64,000 nt of DNA from Luteimicrobium album (GTDB lineage: Bacteria > Actinomycetota > Actinomycetes > Actinomycetales > Cellulomonadaceae). The number at the start of each line of letters is the position of its first letter. Position 1 is the first letter of the stretch. The stretch lies in the NCBI RefSeq assembly GCF_030161555.1, contig NZ_BSUK01000001.1:3410001-3474000 (forward strand). Direction: 5' to 3'. Of the stretch, positions 40,102-55,295 are shown piece by piece. The position numbers and the translations under genes were made by a program. The notes under the pieces are model-generated. The model ran no database searches. It worked only from the letters and a program-made list of their open reading frames with translations, and was not told where the DNA came from.

Positions 40102-40665
40102 GTGGCGACCACCAACGACATCAAGAACGGCACCGTGCTCAACCTGGACGGCCAGCTCTGGACCGTCATCGAGTTCCAGCACGTCAAGCCCGGCAAGGGC
40201 GGCGCGTTCGTCCGCACGAAGCTCAAGAACGTGCTGTCGGGCAAGGTGGTCGACCGGACGTTCAACGCCGGCACCAAGATCGAGACGGCGAACGTCGACA
40301 AGCGCGACATGCAGTACCTGTACCGCGACGGCGACGACTTCATCTTCATGGACACCGTCACCTACGACCAGCTCCCGGTCGCGGCCGCCACGGTCGGCGG
40401 TGCGTCGGACTACATGCTCGAGAACCAGAACGCGATCGTCGCCACGCACGACGGCGCGCCGCTCTTCGTCGAGCTTCCCGCCTCCGTGGTCCTCGAGGTC
40501 ACGTACACCGAGCCGGGCCTGCAGGGCGACCGCTCGACGGGCGGCACCAAGCCCGCGACCCTCGAGACCGGCGCGACCATCCAGGTCCCGCTCTTCCTCG
40601 AGGCCGGCACGAAGGTCAAGGTGGACACCCGCGACGGGTCGTACCTCGGCCGTGTGAACGACTGA
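40102..40665 (+). CDS. efp: Elongation factor P
   Basis: 187 residues, three beta-barrel domains; relieves ribosome stalling at proline runs. GTG start at 40102 ([20 protein letters not shown]). The tip loop reads [15 protein letters not shown] with Lys at the position that is modified in some bacteria. No modification genes (epmA, ymfI, earP) are in the window. C-terminal signature [21 protein letters not shown] is intact. Adjacent nusB starts 1 bp after its stop. Confidence 0.96.
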   Translation: MATTNDIKNGTVLNLDGQLWTVIEFQHVKPGKGGAFVRTKLKNVLSGKVVDRTFNAGTKIETANVDKRDMQYLYRDGDDFIFMDTVTYDQLPVAAATVGGASDYMLENQNAIVATHDGAPLFVELPASVVLEVTYTEPGLQGDRSTGGTKPATLETGATIQVPLFLEAGTKVKVDTRDGSYLGRVND

Positions 40666-40666
40666 C

Positions 40667-41083
40667 GTGGCAGCGCGCAGCAAGGCACGCAAGCGCGCGG
40701 TCGACGTCCTCTACGAGGCGGACCAGCGCGGGATCGCGCCGGTCACCATGCTCTCGGAGCGGGTCTCCGAGCCGGGCACGCAGGCGTCCCTGCCCCAGTA
40801 CGCGGTCGAGATCGTCGAGGGCGTGGACGAGCACCGCGAGCGCATCGACGAGGTCCTCGCGACCTACTCGCACGGCTGGACGATCGAGCGGATGCCCGTC
40901 GTGGACCGCGCGATCCTCAGGGTCGGCGTGTGGGAGATCCTCTACAACGACGACGTCCCCGACGGCGTCGCGCTCGACGAGGCCGTGTCGCTCGCGACGT
41001 CGCTGTCGACCGACGAGTCCCCGTCGTTCGTCAACGGGCTGCTGGCCCGGGTCGCCGAGCTCGGCCCGACCCTGCGGGCCTGA
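40667..41083 (+). CDS. nusB: Transcription antitermination factor NusB
   Basis: 138 residues, all-helical NusB fold: KARKRAVDVLYEADQRG, VEIVEGVDEHRERIDEVL, WTIERMPVVDRAILRVGVWEIL, and VALDEAVSLATSLSTDESPSFVNGLLARV. It binds boxA RNA with NusE in rRNA antitermination. GTG at 40667, immediately after efp, as in most actinobacteria. A strong terminator follows, closing the efp-nusB unit. Confidence 0.95.
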   Translation: MAARSKARKRAVDVLYEADQRGIAPVTMLSERVSEPGTQASLPQYAVEIVEGVDEHRERIDEVLATYSHGWTIERMPVVDRAILRVGVWEILYNDDVPDGVALDEAVSLATSLSTDESPSFVNGLLARVAELGPTLRA

Positions 41084-41098
41084 CGACCCAGCACCGTC

Positions 41099-41143
41099 CC
41101 GGAGCCCCGGGCGCCCACGTGGCGTCCGGGGCTCCGGCGTTTT
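41099..41143 (+). terminator. Intrinsic terminator after nusB
   Basis: Perfect 12-bp stem CCGGAGCCCCGG (41099-41110) with CCGGGGCTCCGG (41126-41137), further pairing inside the loop, and a TTTT run at 41140-41143. Confidence 0.93.
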
Positions 41144-41168
41144 CGCCCTCGCGCCGCCGTCGGGCATC

Positions 41169-42661
41169 ATGCTCCGTGTGCCGACGACGTCACCGCAGCC
41201 CCCTCGGACGGACGACCCTCCCGTGGTCCCTGTCCTGCCCCGCCGCGCCGTCGTCGGGTACGCGTCCGGCTCGGTCGGCACCGGGGGCTTCGGGACCTTG
41301 CCCGGGCTGGTGCTCGCGTACTACCTGACCGACACGCTCGGCGTCGCGGCCGGACTGGCGAGCCTCGTCGTGACCGTCCCCAAGGTCTGGGACGTGCTTC
41401 TCGCGCCCGCGATCGGGGCGGCGTCGGACACGTCCGCCGCGCGGCGCGGGACACGCCGCCCCTTCCTGCTCACCGGTGCCCTCACGCTCCCGTTCCTCTT
41501 CGCGGCCGTGTTCGCGGTGCCGGGCACGCTGACCGGCGGGGGCGCGGCCTGGTGGGTCGTCGTCACGTTCCTGCTCGCCGCCACCGCCTACTCCGTGTTC
41601 CAGGTCCCCTACATCGCGCTGCCCGCCGAGATCGCGCCCGACTACGCGACCCGCACCCGCCTCGTCGCACCGCGCATCGCCGTGCTCGCCGTCGCGATCC
41701 TCGCGTTCGGCGCCGGCGGTCCCGCCCTGCGCGACGCCGCGGGCGGCGGTCGCCCCGGGTACCTCCTGATGGGCATCGTGTGCGGCGTCGTGCTCGGGCT
41801 GGGGATGCTGGGCGCATGGTGGGGTGCGCCGCTACGTCAGGCGAGGCTCCCGCGACCCTCCGAGGAAGGGACGGCGGGTCTACCGCGGGCCTGGCGGCCC
41901 GTGCCGGCCCCACCACGACCCGCCACCCCTTCCTCTCCGGGTCGCGTCCGCCACGTCGCGTCGCACCTCCGGACCGGGGTCGCTGCGGTACGCGAGGTGG
42001 CGGCGTTACGGCGGCTCGTCGGCATGTTCGTGCTGCAGGCGCTGGCGACCGGCGGGATGCTCGCCGGCGCGCAGTACGTCGCGACGTACACGCTCGGGGA
42101 CGAGAACGACGTGACGTTCCTGTTCGCCGCGCTGGTCGGCCCCGCACTGCTCGTCATGCCGCTCGCGACGCGGGTCGCCGGCAGGGTCGGCAAGCGCCGC
42201 GCGCTCGTCGGGGCGACCGTGCTGTTCGCCGCGGCCGCCCTGGCCCTGCTGCCGATGCACTGGGTGCCCGGTCCGTGGGTCTACGGGCCCGTCGCCCTCG
42301 CCGGCGTCGCGTACGCCGGCATGCAGCTCTACCCGCTGGCCATGCTGCCCGACGTCGTCGCCGTCGACGCGCGCGAGCGGGGTGCCGAGCGGGCCGGCGT
42401 CCTCAGCGGCGTCTGGACCGCGGGGAGACCGCCGGTCTCGCGCTCGGCCCGACGCTCGTCCTCGGCATCCTCGCCGTCACCGGCTTCGTCTCGCACACCG
42501 CGACCGAGGCCGTCGCGCAGCCCGCGAGCGCCCGGCTCGGGGTGGTGCTCGCGTTCACGGTGCTGCCTGCGGCGCTCACGCTGCTGAGCCTGGTGCCGTT
42601 GTCCCGCTACCCGCTGTCGGCCGCGGTGGTCGACGCTCCCACCGATCAGGAGCACGCATGA
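41169..42661 (+). CDS. MFS transporter, GPH (glycoside-pentoside-hexuronide) type (one frameshift)
   Basis: About 497 residues after correction, 12 helices. Early motif YASGSVGTGGFGTLPGLVLAYYLTDTLG, then VPKVWDVLLAPAIGAASD and SVFQVPYIALPAEIAPDYATRTRL, are typical of GPH cation symporters. The frame breaks at the G4 run 42422-42425; one added G restores GVWTAGETAGLALGPTLVLG. ATG 41169 is used; GTG 41178 is an alternative. It ends ATGA-overlapping the PLP decarboxylase gene. Substrate unknown; lysolipid or sugar-like compounds are family examples. Confidence 0.85.
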
Positions 42662-44104
42662 GCGACCCTTCGTCGTCCGCTCCGTCCGTCGTCGACGCCG
42701 GCGCGGCGTCCGAGGCTCTCGCCGAGCTCCAGCGGCTACGCGCCGAGGACCCGCCGACGCACGGCGGCCGGGTGCTGTCGTACGTCTACGACCCGGGCGA
42801 CGCGGCCCTCGACGAGCTCGCGGCCGAGGCGGTGCGCCTGTTCCTGCCCGTGAACGGGCTCGACCCGACGACGTTCCGGTCGGTCGCGACCCTGGAGCGC
42901 GACCTGGTCGCCCTCGCGCGCGACGTCCTGCACGGCGACGACGACGTGGTGGGCTCGGTGACGTCCGGCGGGACGGAGTCGTGCCTGCTCGCGGCGAAGT
43001 CCGCGCGCGACCTGTGGCGCGCAGCCGACCCGGCGCGGGCGGGCGCCCGGGCTCGCCTGGTCGCTCCGACGACGGCGCACCCCGCGTTCCACAAGGCCGC
43101 CGCCTACCTGGACCTTGACCTGGTGAACGTGCCGGTCGACCCGGCAACCGGCACGGTGGACCCGGCGCGCCTGCTGGCCGAGGTCGACGACCGGACCGCC
43201 CTGGTCGTCGTGAGCGCGCCGTCGTACCCGTTCGGGGTCCTCGACCCCGTGGCCGAGGTGGCGGCGGGCGCCGCGGAGCGCGGCGTCCCGTGCCACGTGG
43301 ACGCGTGCCTGGGCGGCTGGGTGCTGCCGTGGTGGGACGGCGCGGGGAGCGGACGCCCCCGACTGGGACTTCGCGGTGCCGGGCGTGACGTCGCTGTCCG
43401 CGGACCTGCACAAGTACGGCTACGCGCCCAAGGGCGCCTCGGTCGTCCTCTACCGGGGCCAGGAGCGTCACCTCGCGCAGTACTTCGTGACGTCGGCGTG
43501 GCCGGGCTACCCGGTCGTCAACCCGACCGTGCTGGGTTCCCGGGCGGCCGGGCCCCTGGCGGCCGCGTGGGCGATCACGCGCGCGCTCGGCACCGCGGGG
43601 CTCGCGCGGCTCGTCGCCCGCACCCGGCGCGCGACCCGGGCTCTGGTCGAGGCGGGCGAGCAGATCGAGGGGCTGGGCGTCGTCGGGCGGCCGGACGGGC
43701 CGCTCGTCGCGCTCGCCACGGACGACGCCGTGCCGGCGGACCGGCGGGTGGACCCCTTCTTGCTCGTGGACGCCGTGCGGCGGCACGGGTTCCTGCTCCA
43801 GGCCCAGCCCGCCCTGACGCAGGACGACGGCACGCGGCTGCCGCGAACGGCGCACCTCACCGTCACGCCCGTGACCGAGCGTGTCGCGGACGAGCTCGTC
43901 GAGGCCTTGCGTGCGGGCGCCGACGAGGTGCGCGGGCTGCCGCTGGCCGCGCCCGACCCCGCCCTCGCCCAGCGCGTCCTGGCCGAGGGGCTGCCCGACG
44001 ACCTCGCCGTCGTCATGGCGACCCTCGAGGCGCTCCCGCCCGAGGTGAAGCACCCCGTGCTCGCCCAGGTCCTGCAGGCGGCGATCGACCCGTCGAGGGC
44101 CTGA
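42658..44104 (+). CDS. PLP-dependent decarboxylase/S1P-lyase-like protein (two frameshifts)
   Basis: About 482 residues after correction. PLP fold type I: GSVTSGGTESCLLAAKSARD, DACLGGWVLPWW, and the PLP lysine in SLSADLHKYGYAPKGASV. The nearest families are sphingosine-1-phosphate lyase-like and glutamate-decarboxylase-like aldolases/decarboxylases. The two readable parts differ by a net two bases. Adding one G at 43344-43347 and one C at 43356-43360 gives DGAGERTPPDWDFAVPGV, a clean join that no single edit provides. It is coupled by ATGA to the GPH transporter, suggesting import and breakdown of one compound. Confidence 0.83.
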
Positions 44105-44167
44105 GGGTCCGTGACGAGCCTCACGGCCACCGGGGCGCGGCCGGGCGGGATCGTGCGCGCCCTCCGG

Positions 44168-44255
44168 TAGACTGACCGGGGCGCAGGCGCCCTTCACCTG
44201 AATACCCACCGACGTTCCTTTAACACCCGTCCGGGAGGCGGGGAAGGAGGTCTTC
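44168..44255 (+). promoter_or_regulatory. pyr operon promoter and PyrR-type leader hairpin
   Basis: TAGACT at 44168-44173 is the likely -10. Near the start codon, CCCG (44226-44229) pairs with CGGG (44239-44242) around a UCCGGGAGG loop. The loop resembles the PyrR-binding consensus UCCnGnGAGG, one base short. The ribosome site AAGGAGG (44244-44250) follows at once, so PyrR binding would block translation, as shown for mycobacterial pyrR leaders. No terminator/antiterminator pair is present. Confidence 0.65.
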
Positions 44256-45923
<1,668 letters not shown>

Positions 45924-45927
<4 letters not shown>

Positions 45928-47291
45928 GCCACGCACCGACCAGCACCCAGGCCGCGTCGTACCTCCTGCGCGGGGTGCGGCCGCTCGGGGGCGAGCGGGC
46001 GGACGTGCTCCTGCGCGACGGCGTGATCGCCCGTATCGAGCCGCAGCTCCCCGAGGCCGAGGTGCCCCAGGACGCGGTCGTCGTCGACGGCGCCGACCGC
46101 GTCGCCCTGCCGGGCCTCGTCGACCTGCACACGCACCTGCGCGAGCCGGGCCGCGAGGACACCGAGACCATCGAGTCCGGCACCCGCGCCGCCGCTGTCG
46201 GCGGCTTCACCGCCGTCCACGCGATGGCCAACACGACGCCGGTCGCCGACACGGCGGGCGTCGTCGAGCAGGTCTGGCGGATCGGACGCGACGCCGGCTG
46301 GGTCGACGTGCACCCCGTCGGCGCGGTGAGCGTCGGGCTCGCGGGGGAGCAGCTCGCCGAGCTCGGCGCGATGGCCCAGTCCGCGGCGAGGGTCCGGGTC
46401 TTCTCCGACGACGGCAAGTGCGTGTGGGATCCCGTCCTGATGCGCCGCGCGCTCGAGTACGTCAAGGCGTTCGACGGCGTCATCGCACAGCACGCGCAGG
46501 AGCCGCGCCTGACCGAGGGCGCACAGATGAACGAGGGGATCGTGTCCGCCGAGCTCGGGCTCGCGGGCTGGCCCGCGGTCGCCGAGGAGGCGATCATCGC
46601 GCGCGACGTGCTCCTCGCGGAGCACGTGGGCTCGCGCCTGCACGTGTGCCACCTGTCGACGGCCGGGTCCGTCGAGATCATCCGCTGGGCCAAGGGGCGC
46701 GGCATCGACGTCACCGCCGAGGTCACGCCGCACCACCTGGTCCTCACCGACGAGGAGGCGCGCGGCTACGACCCGACGTTCAAGGTCAACCCGCCGCTGC
46801 GCACCCAGGCCGACGTCGACGCCGTCCGCGAGGGCCTCGCCGACGGGACCATCGACATCGTCGCGACCGACCACGCCCCGCACGCCCGCGAGGACAAGGA
46901 CTGCGAGTGGGCCGCCGCGGCGTTCGGGATGACCGGGCTCGAGACGGCGCTCAGCGTCGTCCAGGCGACGATGGTCGACACGGGCCGGCTCACCTGGGCG
47001 GACGTCGCCCGCGTGATGTCCGCGAACCCGGCACGGATCGGGCGCATCGACACCGGCGAGCTCGCGCAGGGCCGCCCCTTCGCCGTCGGCGAGCCCGCCA
47101 ACGTCGTGCTCGTCGACCCGGCCGCGCGCCGCGTCGTCGACGGACGCGCGCAGGAGACCGCGAGCGCCAATACCCCGTTCGCGGGGCGCGAGCTCCCGGG
47201 CCGCGTGGTCGCGACGTTCCTGCGAGGGCGCCCGACCGTGCTCGACGGTGCGCCCGTCCGGGACGTGGCGACCGTGGGAGGTGCGCGGTGA
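45924..47291 (+). CDS. pyrC: Dihydroorotase
   Basis: 455 residues, class I amidohydrolase-type dihydroorotase. Metal site [20 protein letters not shown] near residue 70, [10 protein letters not shown], then [26 protein letters not shown], and [26 protein letters not shown] at 45924 inside the pyrB stop. It closes dihydroorotate in de novo UMP synthesis. Overlaps the next gene by GTGA. Confidence 0.95.
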
Positions 47292-47875
47292 ACCTGCCCC
47301 TGCCCGTCGCCGTCGGGATCTGGATCGTCTTCGCGGCCGCGCTGCTCGCGGTCATGTGGTTCGGCTGGCGCGGCCGGTCGCGACGTAGCCGCGCGCTCGT
47401 CCCCGCCCTGCCCGCGCGACCGGGCGACGCGGCGCTGGGAGAGGCCCGTACCCAGCCCGTGGACGCGGTGTACGTGTCGAGCACGACCGCGGGAGACTGG
47501 CTGGACCGGGTCGCGTCCCACGACCTCGGCTTCCGCTCGAACGCGACCGTCCAGGTCTTCGCGGGAGGCGTGGTCGTCGAGCGCGAGGGCGCCGAGGACG
47601 TGTTCGTGCCGGCCGCCGACGTAGTCGAGGCGAAGACGGCGCCCGGGATGGCGGGCAAGTTCGTGGGCAAGGACGGGCTCGTCGTGGTGACGTGGCGGCT
47701 GGTCGCGCCCGGCGCCGACGGGCCGGTCACGCTCGACACAGGACTGAGGACCAGGCACGCGGCCGACAGGCCGCTGCTGGTCGACGCGGTCAACGCCCTG
47801 CGCCCCCAGGAGGGTGCGGCGGAGGCCTGCGCGCGGGACGACGCCGCGCAGGAGACGACGGAGGAGAAGAAGTGA
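47288..47875 (+). CDS. PH-like membrane protein of the pyr operon
   Basis: 195 residues. N-terminal helix [23 protein letters not shown], a basic stretch, then a beta-rich domain ([52 protein letters not shown]) that looks like a bacterial PH-like fold, and an acidic C-terminus. GTG at 47288 overlaps pyrC; its stop overlaps carA. A gene of this kind commonly sits between pyrC and carA in actinobacteria, so a link to pyrimidine synthesis or to membrane placement of the pathway is possible. No enzyme motif is seen. Confidence 0.78.
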   Translation: MNLPLPVAVGIWIVFAAALLAVMWFGWRGRSRRSRALVPALPARPGDAALGEARTQPVDAVYVSSTTAGDWLDRVASHDLGFRSNATVQVFAGGVVVEREGAEDVFVPAADVVEAKTAPGMAGKFVGKDGLVVVTWRLVAPGADGPVTLDTGLRTRHAADRPLLVDAVNALRPQEGAAEACARDDAAQETTEEKK

Positions 47876-49104
47876 ACGCACCCGCCACCCAGGCCGCGGC
47901 TCCCACCGAGCTGCCCGCCGACCTGGGGCCCGACGCCGCGGTGCTCGTCCTCGAGGACGGGCGCACGAGCGTGGGCCGTGCGTACGGCGCCCGCGGGACG
48001 ACGGTCGGGGAGATCGTCTTCAACACCGGCATGACCGGGTACCAGGAGACGCTGACCGACCCCTCGTACCACCGGCAGATCGTCGTGATGACGGCGCCGC
48101 ACATCGGGAACACCGGCGTCAACGACGAGGACCCCGAGTCGGGTCGCATCTGGGTCTCCGGGTACGTGGTGCGCGACCCCGCGCGCCGGTACTCGAGCTG
48201 GCGTGCGGACCGCTCGCTCGACGAGGAGCTCGCGGCGCAGGGCGTCGTCGGGATCAGCGACGTCGACACGCGCGCGCTGACCCGGCACCTGCGCGAGCTC
48301 GGCGTGATGCGCGCGGCGATCTTCTCGGGCGACGACCTCGTCCGGGGTGGGCGCGTGCGCCCGGTCGCGGAGCTCGTCGAGGAGGTGCGGTCCGCCCCGG
48401 CGATGGAGGGCGCCGCCCTCGCGGCCGAGGTGTCGGTGAGCGAGGCGTACACGATCGAGCCGCTCGGCGAGCACGCGGGCTCCGAGCCCGTCGCGACGGT
48501 CGTCGCGGTGGACCTCGGGATCAAGTCGATGACCCCGCACCGGATGGCCGAGCGGGGGATGCGCGTGCACGTCGTCCCGGCGACCACGACGATCGACGAG
48601 ATCGAGGCGCTGCACCCCGACGGCGTGTTCTTCTCCAACGGCCCGGGTGACCCGGGTGCCGCCACGACCGAGGTCGAGCTGCTGCGCGCCGTCCTGGACC
48701 GGAGGATCCCGTACTTCGGGATCTGCTACGGCAACCAGATCTTCGGCCGGGCCCTCGGCTACGGCACGTACAAGCTCGCGTACGGGCACCGCGGGATCAA
48801 CCAGCCCGTGATGGACCGCACGACCGGCAAGGTCGAGGTCACGGCCCACAACCACGGCTTCGCCGTCGACGCCCCGCTCGACGGCGAGTCGACCGCCCCG
48901 TACGACGGCGGACGGTACGGCCGGGTGCGCGTGTCCCACGTCGGGCTCAACGACCAGGTGGTCGAGGGCCTGCAGGCGCTCGACCTGCCCGCCTTCTCCG
49001 TGCAGTACCACCCCGAGGCGGCGGCGGGCCCGCACGACGCGGCGTACCTCTTCGACCGCTTCCTCGACCTCATGAACCAGAGCACGACCGAGCAGGAGGC
49101 CTGA
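47872..49104 (+). CDS. carA: Carbamoyl phosphate synthase small subunit
   Basis: 410 residues, glutamine amidotransferase subunit. N-terminal [21 protein letters not shown] and [19 protein letters not shown]; class I GATase with nucleophile Cys in [15 protein letters not shown] and His/Glu in [15 protein letters not shown]. The elbow reads CYGNQ rather than the more familiar CLGHQ; I believe this form is shared by related actinobacteria. GTG at 47872 overlapping the upstream gene, carB 3 bp downstream. Confidence 0.95.
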   Translation: MNAPATQAAAPTELPADLGPDAAVLVLEDGRTSVGRAYGARGTTVGEIVFNTGMTGYQETLTDPSYHRQIVVMTAPHIGNTGVNDEDPESGRIWVSGYVVRDPARRYSSWRADRSLDEELAAQGVVGISDVDTRALTRHLRELGVMRAAIFSGDDLVRGGRVRPVAELVEEVRSAPAMEGAALAAEVSVSEAYTIEPLGEHAGSEPVATVVAVDLGIKSMTPHRMAERGMRVHVVPATTTIDEIEALHPDGVFFSNGPGDPGAATTEVELLRAVLDRRIPYFGICYGNQIFGRALGYGTYKLAYGHRGINQPVMDRTTGKVEVTAHNHGFAVDAPLDGESTAPYDGGRYGRVRVSHVGLNDQVVEGLQALDLPAFSVQYHPEAAAGPHDAAYLFDRFLDLMNQSTTEQEA

Positions 49105-49107
49105 CCC

Positions 49108-52441
<3,334 letters not shown>

Positions 52442-52445
<4 letters not shown>

Positions 52446-53308
52446 CGGCCCCCTTCGGGGCACGGCTCGCCGCGGCCATGGACGACCACGGTCCGCTGTG
52501 CGTCGGGATCGACCCGCACGCGAGCCTCCTCGACGCCTGGGGCCTGCCCGACGACGCCACGGGCGTGCGGGAGTTCGGGCTCCGGGTCGTCGAGGCGGTC
52601 GGTGGGCGGGTGGCCGCGGTCAAGCCGCAGGCGGCGTTCTTCGAGCGGCACGGCTCGCGCGGGGTCGCGGCCCTCGAGGACGTGATCGCGGCCGCGCAGG
52701 CGGCCGGGACGCTCGTCGTCGTCGACGCCAAGCGGGGCGACATCGGTTCGACCATGGACGCGTACGCCGAGGCGTTCCTGCGTGACGGCTCCCCGCTCGC
52801 GGGGGACGCGTTGACGGTCTCGCCCTACCTCGGGTTCGGGTCGCTCGCGCCGGCGGTCGACCTCGCCCTGTCGTCGGGTCGGGGGCTGTTCGTCCTGTGC
52901 CTGACCTCCAACAAGGAGGGGCACGAGGTGCAGCACGCGCGCACGCTCACGGCGGAGGGCTGGCCGAGCGGGCCGAGCGTCGCCGCGGCGATGGCCGCCC
53001 ACGCCGCCGCCCTCAACGCCGACGCCGACCCGATGGGGTCGATCGGGCTCGTCGTCGGGACCACCGTCGGCGACGCCGCGGAGCGGACCGGCACCGACCT
53101 GACCACGGTCAACGGCCCTCTGCTTGCCCCGGGCGTCGGGGCTCAGGGCGGGGGCCCCGCCGAGCTCACCGCCGTCTTCGGCACGGCCCGCGGCCAGGTG
53201 CTCGCGTCCTCCTCGCGCGGCGTGCTGCGCGCGGGACCCGACGTCGCGTCGCTGCGCCGGGCGGCCGACGAGGCCGTCACCGACGCCCGGGCGGCCCTCC
53301 GGGACTGA
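52442..53308 (+). CDS. pyrF: Orotidine 5'-phosphate decarboxylase (type 2)
   Basis: 288 residues, the longer PyrF2 type common in actinobacteria. [33 protein letters not shown], and the catalytic [20 protein letters not shown] are visible. GTG at 52442 overlaps the carB stop. Last step to UMP. pyrD and pyrE are not in this window. An imperfect hairpin CTCCGG-TCC-CCGGAG (53311-53325) follows the stop but lacks a T-tract. Confidence 0.94.
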
Positions 53309-53364
53309 CGCTCCGGTCCCCGGAGACCTCGCGGTACCGGCGCCTGACCTGCCAGGATGGCCGG

Positions 53365-54150
53365 ATGGAGATCTCCGGGACCTGGAACGTGCGGGACGTC
53401 GGCGGCAGGGCGGTTCCGCAGGGGAGCAGCACGCCGCTCCGGGAGGGCGTCCTGGTCCGCACCGCGAGCCTGTCGCGCCTCGACGACGCCGGCCGCTCGG
53501 CGCTGTCGTCCCTCGGCGTCACGACCGTCGTCGACCTGCGAGGCGTCGACGAGGTCGAGCGGGACGGGGCCGACGCCGTCGGGCCGGGGATCGACGTCCT
53601 GCACCGCGCCATGGACCCCTCGGCGGCGATGTCGGCCGGCGAGGCCGGCGCGCCGGGGTCGCCGAGCGCCGACACGCAGGCGCTGGTGGGGCGACTGCTC
53701 GGTGCCGACCGCCCCGCCGACCTGGCCCGGTCGATGATGCTCGCGGTCTACGCGTCGTTCGTCACGGACGGGGCCGTGCGCGCCGCGGTGGGCCGGGCGC
53801 TCACGGACCTCGCGCGCACGGACGGGGCCGCCGTCGTGCACTGCTCGGCAGGCAAGGACCGTACCGGCTGGCTCGTCGCGCTCGTGCAGTACCTGTGCGG
53901 CGTCGACGACGACGCGCGGCTGGCGGAGTACCTCCTCAGCGCCCGCGCCGCCGAGGTGATGATGGCGCGCATCCCGCCGATCCCCGGTCTCGGCGCCGAC
54001 GTGCTCGAGCCGTTCGTGTCCGTCGAGGACGACTACCTGCTCTCCGCGTGGGACCTCGCCGCGCGCGAGCACGGCAGCGTCGACGCGTACGTGGAGGCCT
54101 GCGGGCTGGCGTCCGCGGACCGTGACGCGCTCGTCGCGCGCCTCGTGTGA
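53365..54150 (+). CDS. Tyrosine-protein phosphatase (PtpB/SIW14-like)
   Basis: 261 residues. N-terminal GTWNVRDVGGRAVPQG is typical of the family. The active-site loop is VVHCSAGKDRTGWL (Cys and Arg of HCX5R, about residues 161-168), and VTTVVDLRGVDEVERDG is upstream. These are lipid or protein phosphatases of the mycobacterial PtpB group. ATG at 53365 has CAGGAT 6 nt upstream (53353-53358), which may be a leaderless promoter. Transcribed alone between pyrF and mihF; substrate unknown. Confidence 0.87.
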   Translation: MEISGTWNVRDVGGRAVPQGSSTPLREGVLVRTASLSRLDDAGRSALSSLGVTTVVDLRGVDEVERDGADAVGPGIDVLHRAMDPSAAMSAGEAGAPGSPSADTQALVGRLLGADRPADLARSMMLAVYASFVTDGAVRAAVGRALTDLARTDGAAVVHCSAGKDRTGWLVALVQYLCGVDDDARLAEYLLSARAAEVMMARIPPIPGLGADVLEPFVSVEDDYLLSAWDLAAREHGSVDAYVEACGLASADRDALVARLV

Positions 54151-54206
54151 CCGTCCGGGCAGGTCAGGGAACACCTGTGGGTTCCGCGTGTCACGGCGTG
54201 GACCGA

Positions 54207-54235
54207 TTGCACGGGTCGTGGCGCCTCGCTACGTT
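54207..54235 (+). promoter_or_regulatory. Promoter for mihF-gmk
   Basis: TTGCAC (54207-54212), 17-bp spacer, TACGTT (54230-54235). This is the best-spaced ordinary promoter in the window, about 50 bp before the mihF GTG. Confidence 0.65.
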
Positions 54236-54286
54236 CGAGGTGTGCAGTTGCCGTCCGGCATCCCCACCACTCGAAGGGCGACCACC

Positions 54287-54606
54287 GTGGCACTCCCGAA
54301 CCTCACCCCAGAACAGCGCGCTGCCGCACTCGAGAAGGCGGCGGCGGCCCGGCGTGCCCGCGCCGAGGTGAAGAACCGGCTCAAGTACTCCCAGGGCTCG
54401 CTCTCCGAGGTGATCCAGCAGGGGCAGACCGACGACGTGATCGGGAAGCTCAAGGTGGTCTCCTCCTCGAGTCGCTGCCCGGCGTCGGCAAGGTCAAGGC
54501 GCGTGCGATCATGGAGGAGATCGGGATCGCCGAGACACGCCGGGTCCGCGGGCTCGGCCCGCACCAGGCGAAGGCCCTGATCGAGAGGTTCGACTCGAAG
54601 GGCTGA
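54287..54606 (+). CDS. mihF: Integration host factor, actinobacterial type MihF (one frameshift)
   Basis: 106 residues after correction; a small H2TH-type nucleoid protein. GTG at 54287: ALPNLTPEQRAAALEKAAAARRARAEVKNRLK is the family N-terminus. The helix-two-turn-helix part reads SLLESLPGVGKVKARAIMEEIG and RRVRGLGPHQAKALIERF after adding one C near 54462. Unlike the other breaks, this one is in a CC pair inside TCCTCCTC. It lies immediately before gmk, the usual order. Confidence 0.92.
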
Positions 54607-54609
54607 ACG

Positions 54610-55227
54610 ATCACACGCACCGACTCCGCCGCGTCCCCGGCGCGACTCACCGTCCTGGCCGGTCCGACTGCCGTCGGCAAGGGCACCGTGTCCGCCGACG
54701 TACGCGCCCGGTACCCGGAGATCTGGCTCTCGGTGTCCGCGACGACGCGGCCCCCGCGGCCCGGCGAGGTCGACGGCGTCCACTACGTGTTCCTCACGGA
54801 GGAGCAGTTCGACCGCATGGCGGAGGACGGCGAGCTGCTGGAGTGGGCCGTCGTGCACGGCCGTCACCGCTACGGCACGCCGCGGCGCCCGGTGCTGGAC
54901 CGCCTCGCGGTGGGGCAGCCCGTCCTGCTCGAGATCGACCTGCAGGGCGCGCGGCAGGTGCGGGCTTCGATGCCCGACGCGCGGTTCGTGTTCCTCGCGC
55001 CGCCGAGCTGGGACGAGCTCGTGCGCCGGCTGGTGGGCCGGGGCACCGAGGACGCGGAGGAGCGTGAGCGTCGTCTGGGCACCGCGCGCGTGGAGCTCGC
55101 GGCCGAGCCCGAGTTCGACCACACGATCGTCAACGACGAGGTGCACCGGGCCACCGACGAGCTGGTCTCCGTGATGGGTCTGGCCCCGCACGACCTGGAC
55201 CGTCCCGCGGGCGCGGTCACCGCCTGA
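54610..55227 (+). CDS. gmk: Guanylate kinase, no canonical start codon
   Basis: About 205 residues; phosphorylates GMP to GDP. P-loop [11 protein letters not shown], then [27 protein letters not shown], the GMP-site [13 protein letters not shown], and [19 protein letters not shown]. The frame is closed by the mihF TGA (54604). Between it and the P-loop there is no ATG, GTG or TTG in any frame. The best-placed codon is ATC at 54610, 7 nt after GAAGGG, giving [18 protein letters not shown]. Either a rare AUC start or an ATG misread. The first GTG (54688) lies after the P-loop and cannot be the start. Confidence 0.88.
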   Translation: MTRTDSAASPARLTVLAGPTAVGKGTVSADVRARYPEIWLSVSATTRPPRPGEVDGVHYVFLTEEQFDRMAEDGELLEWAVVHGRHRYGTPRRPVLDRLAVGQPVLLEIDLQGARQVRASMPDARFVFLAPPSWDELVRRLVGRGTEDAEERERRLGTARVELAAEPEFDHTIVNDEVHRATDELVSVMGLAPHDLDRPAGAVTA

Positions 55228-55250
55228 CCCGCCTCGCGCGCCCGACCCCG

Positions 55251-55256
55251 TAGAAT
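55251..55256 (+). promoter_or_regulatory. Candidate -10 for rpoZ
   Basis: TAGAAT sits in the loop of an ACCCC/GGGGT inverted repeat, 39 bp before the rpoZ GTG. Confidence 0.5.
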
Positions 55257-55295
55257 GGGGTAGATCCCCTTCCACCTTCTCGAACTGGAGCCTCC

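Noticed and set aside
43340-43365. Single edit to repair the PLP decarboxylase
   Set aside because: Deleting one C gives a frame but a poorer motif; two added bases, one in each nearby run, give the expected PDWDF junction and fit the pattern elsewhere.
53311-53325. Terminator after pyrF (CTCCGG-TCC-CCGGAG)
   Set aside because: Only 6 bp with a 3-nt loop and no T-tract; such short pairings are frequent at this GC content.
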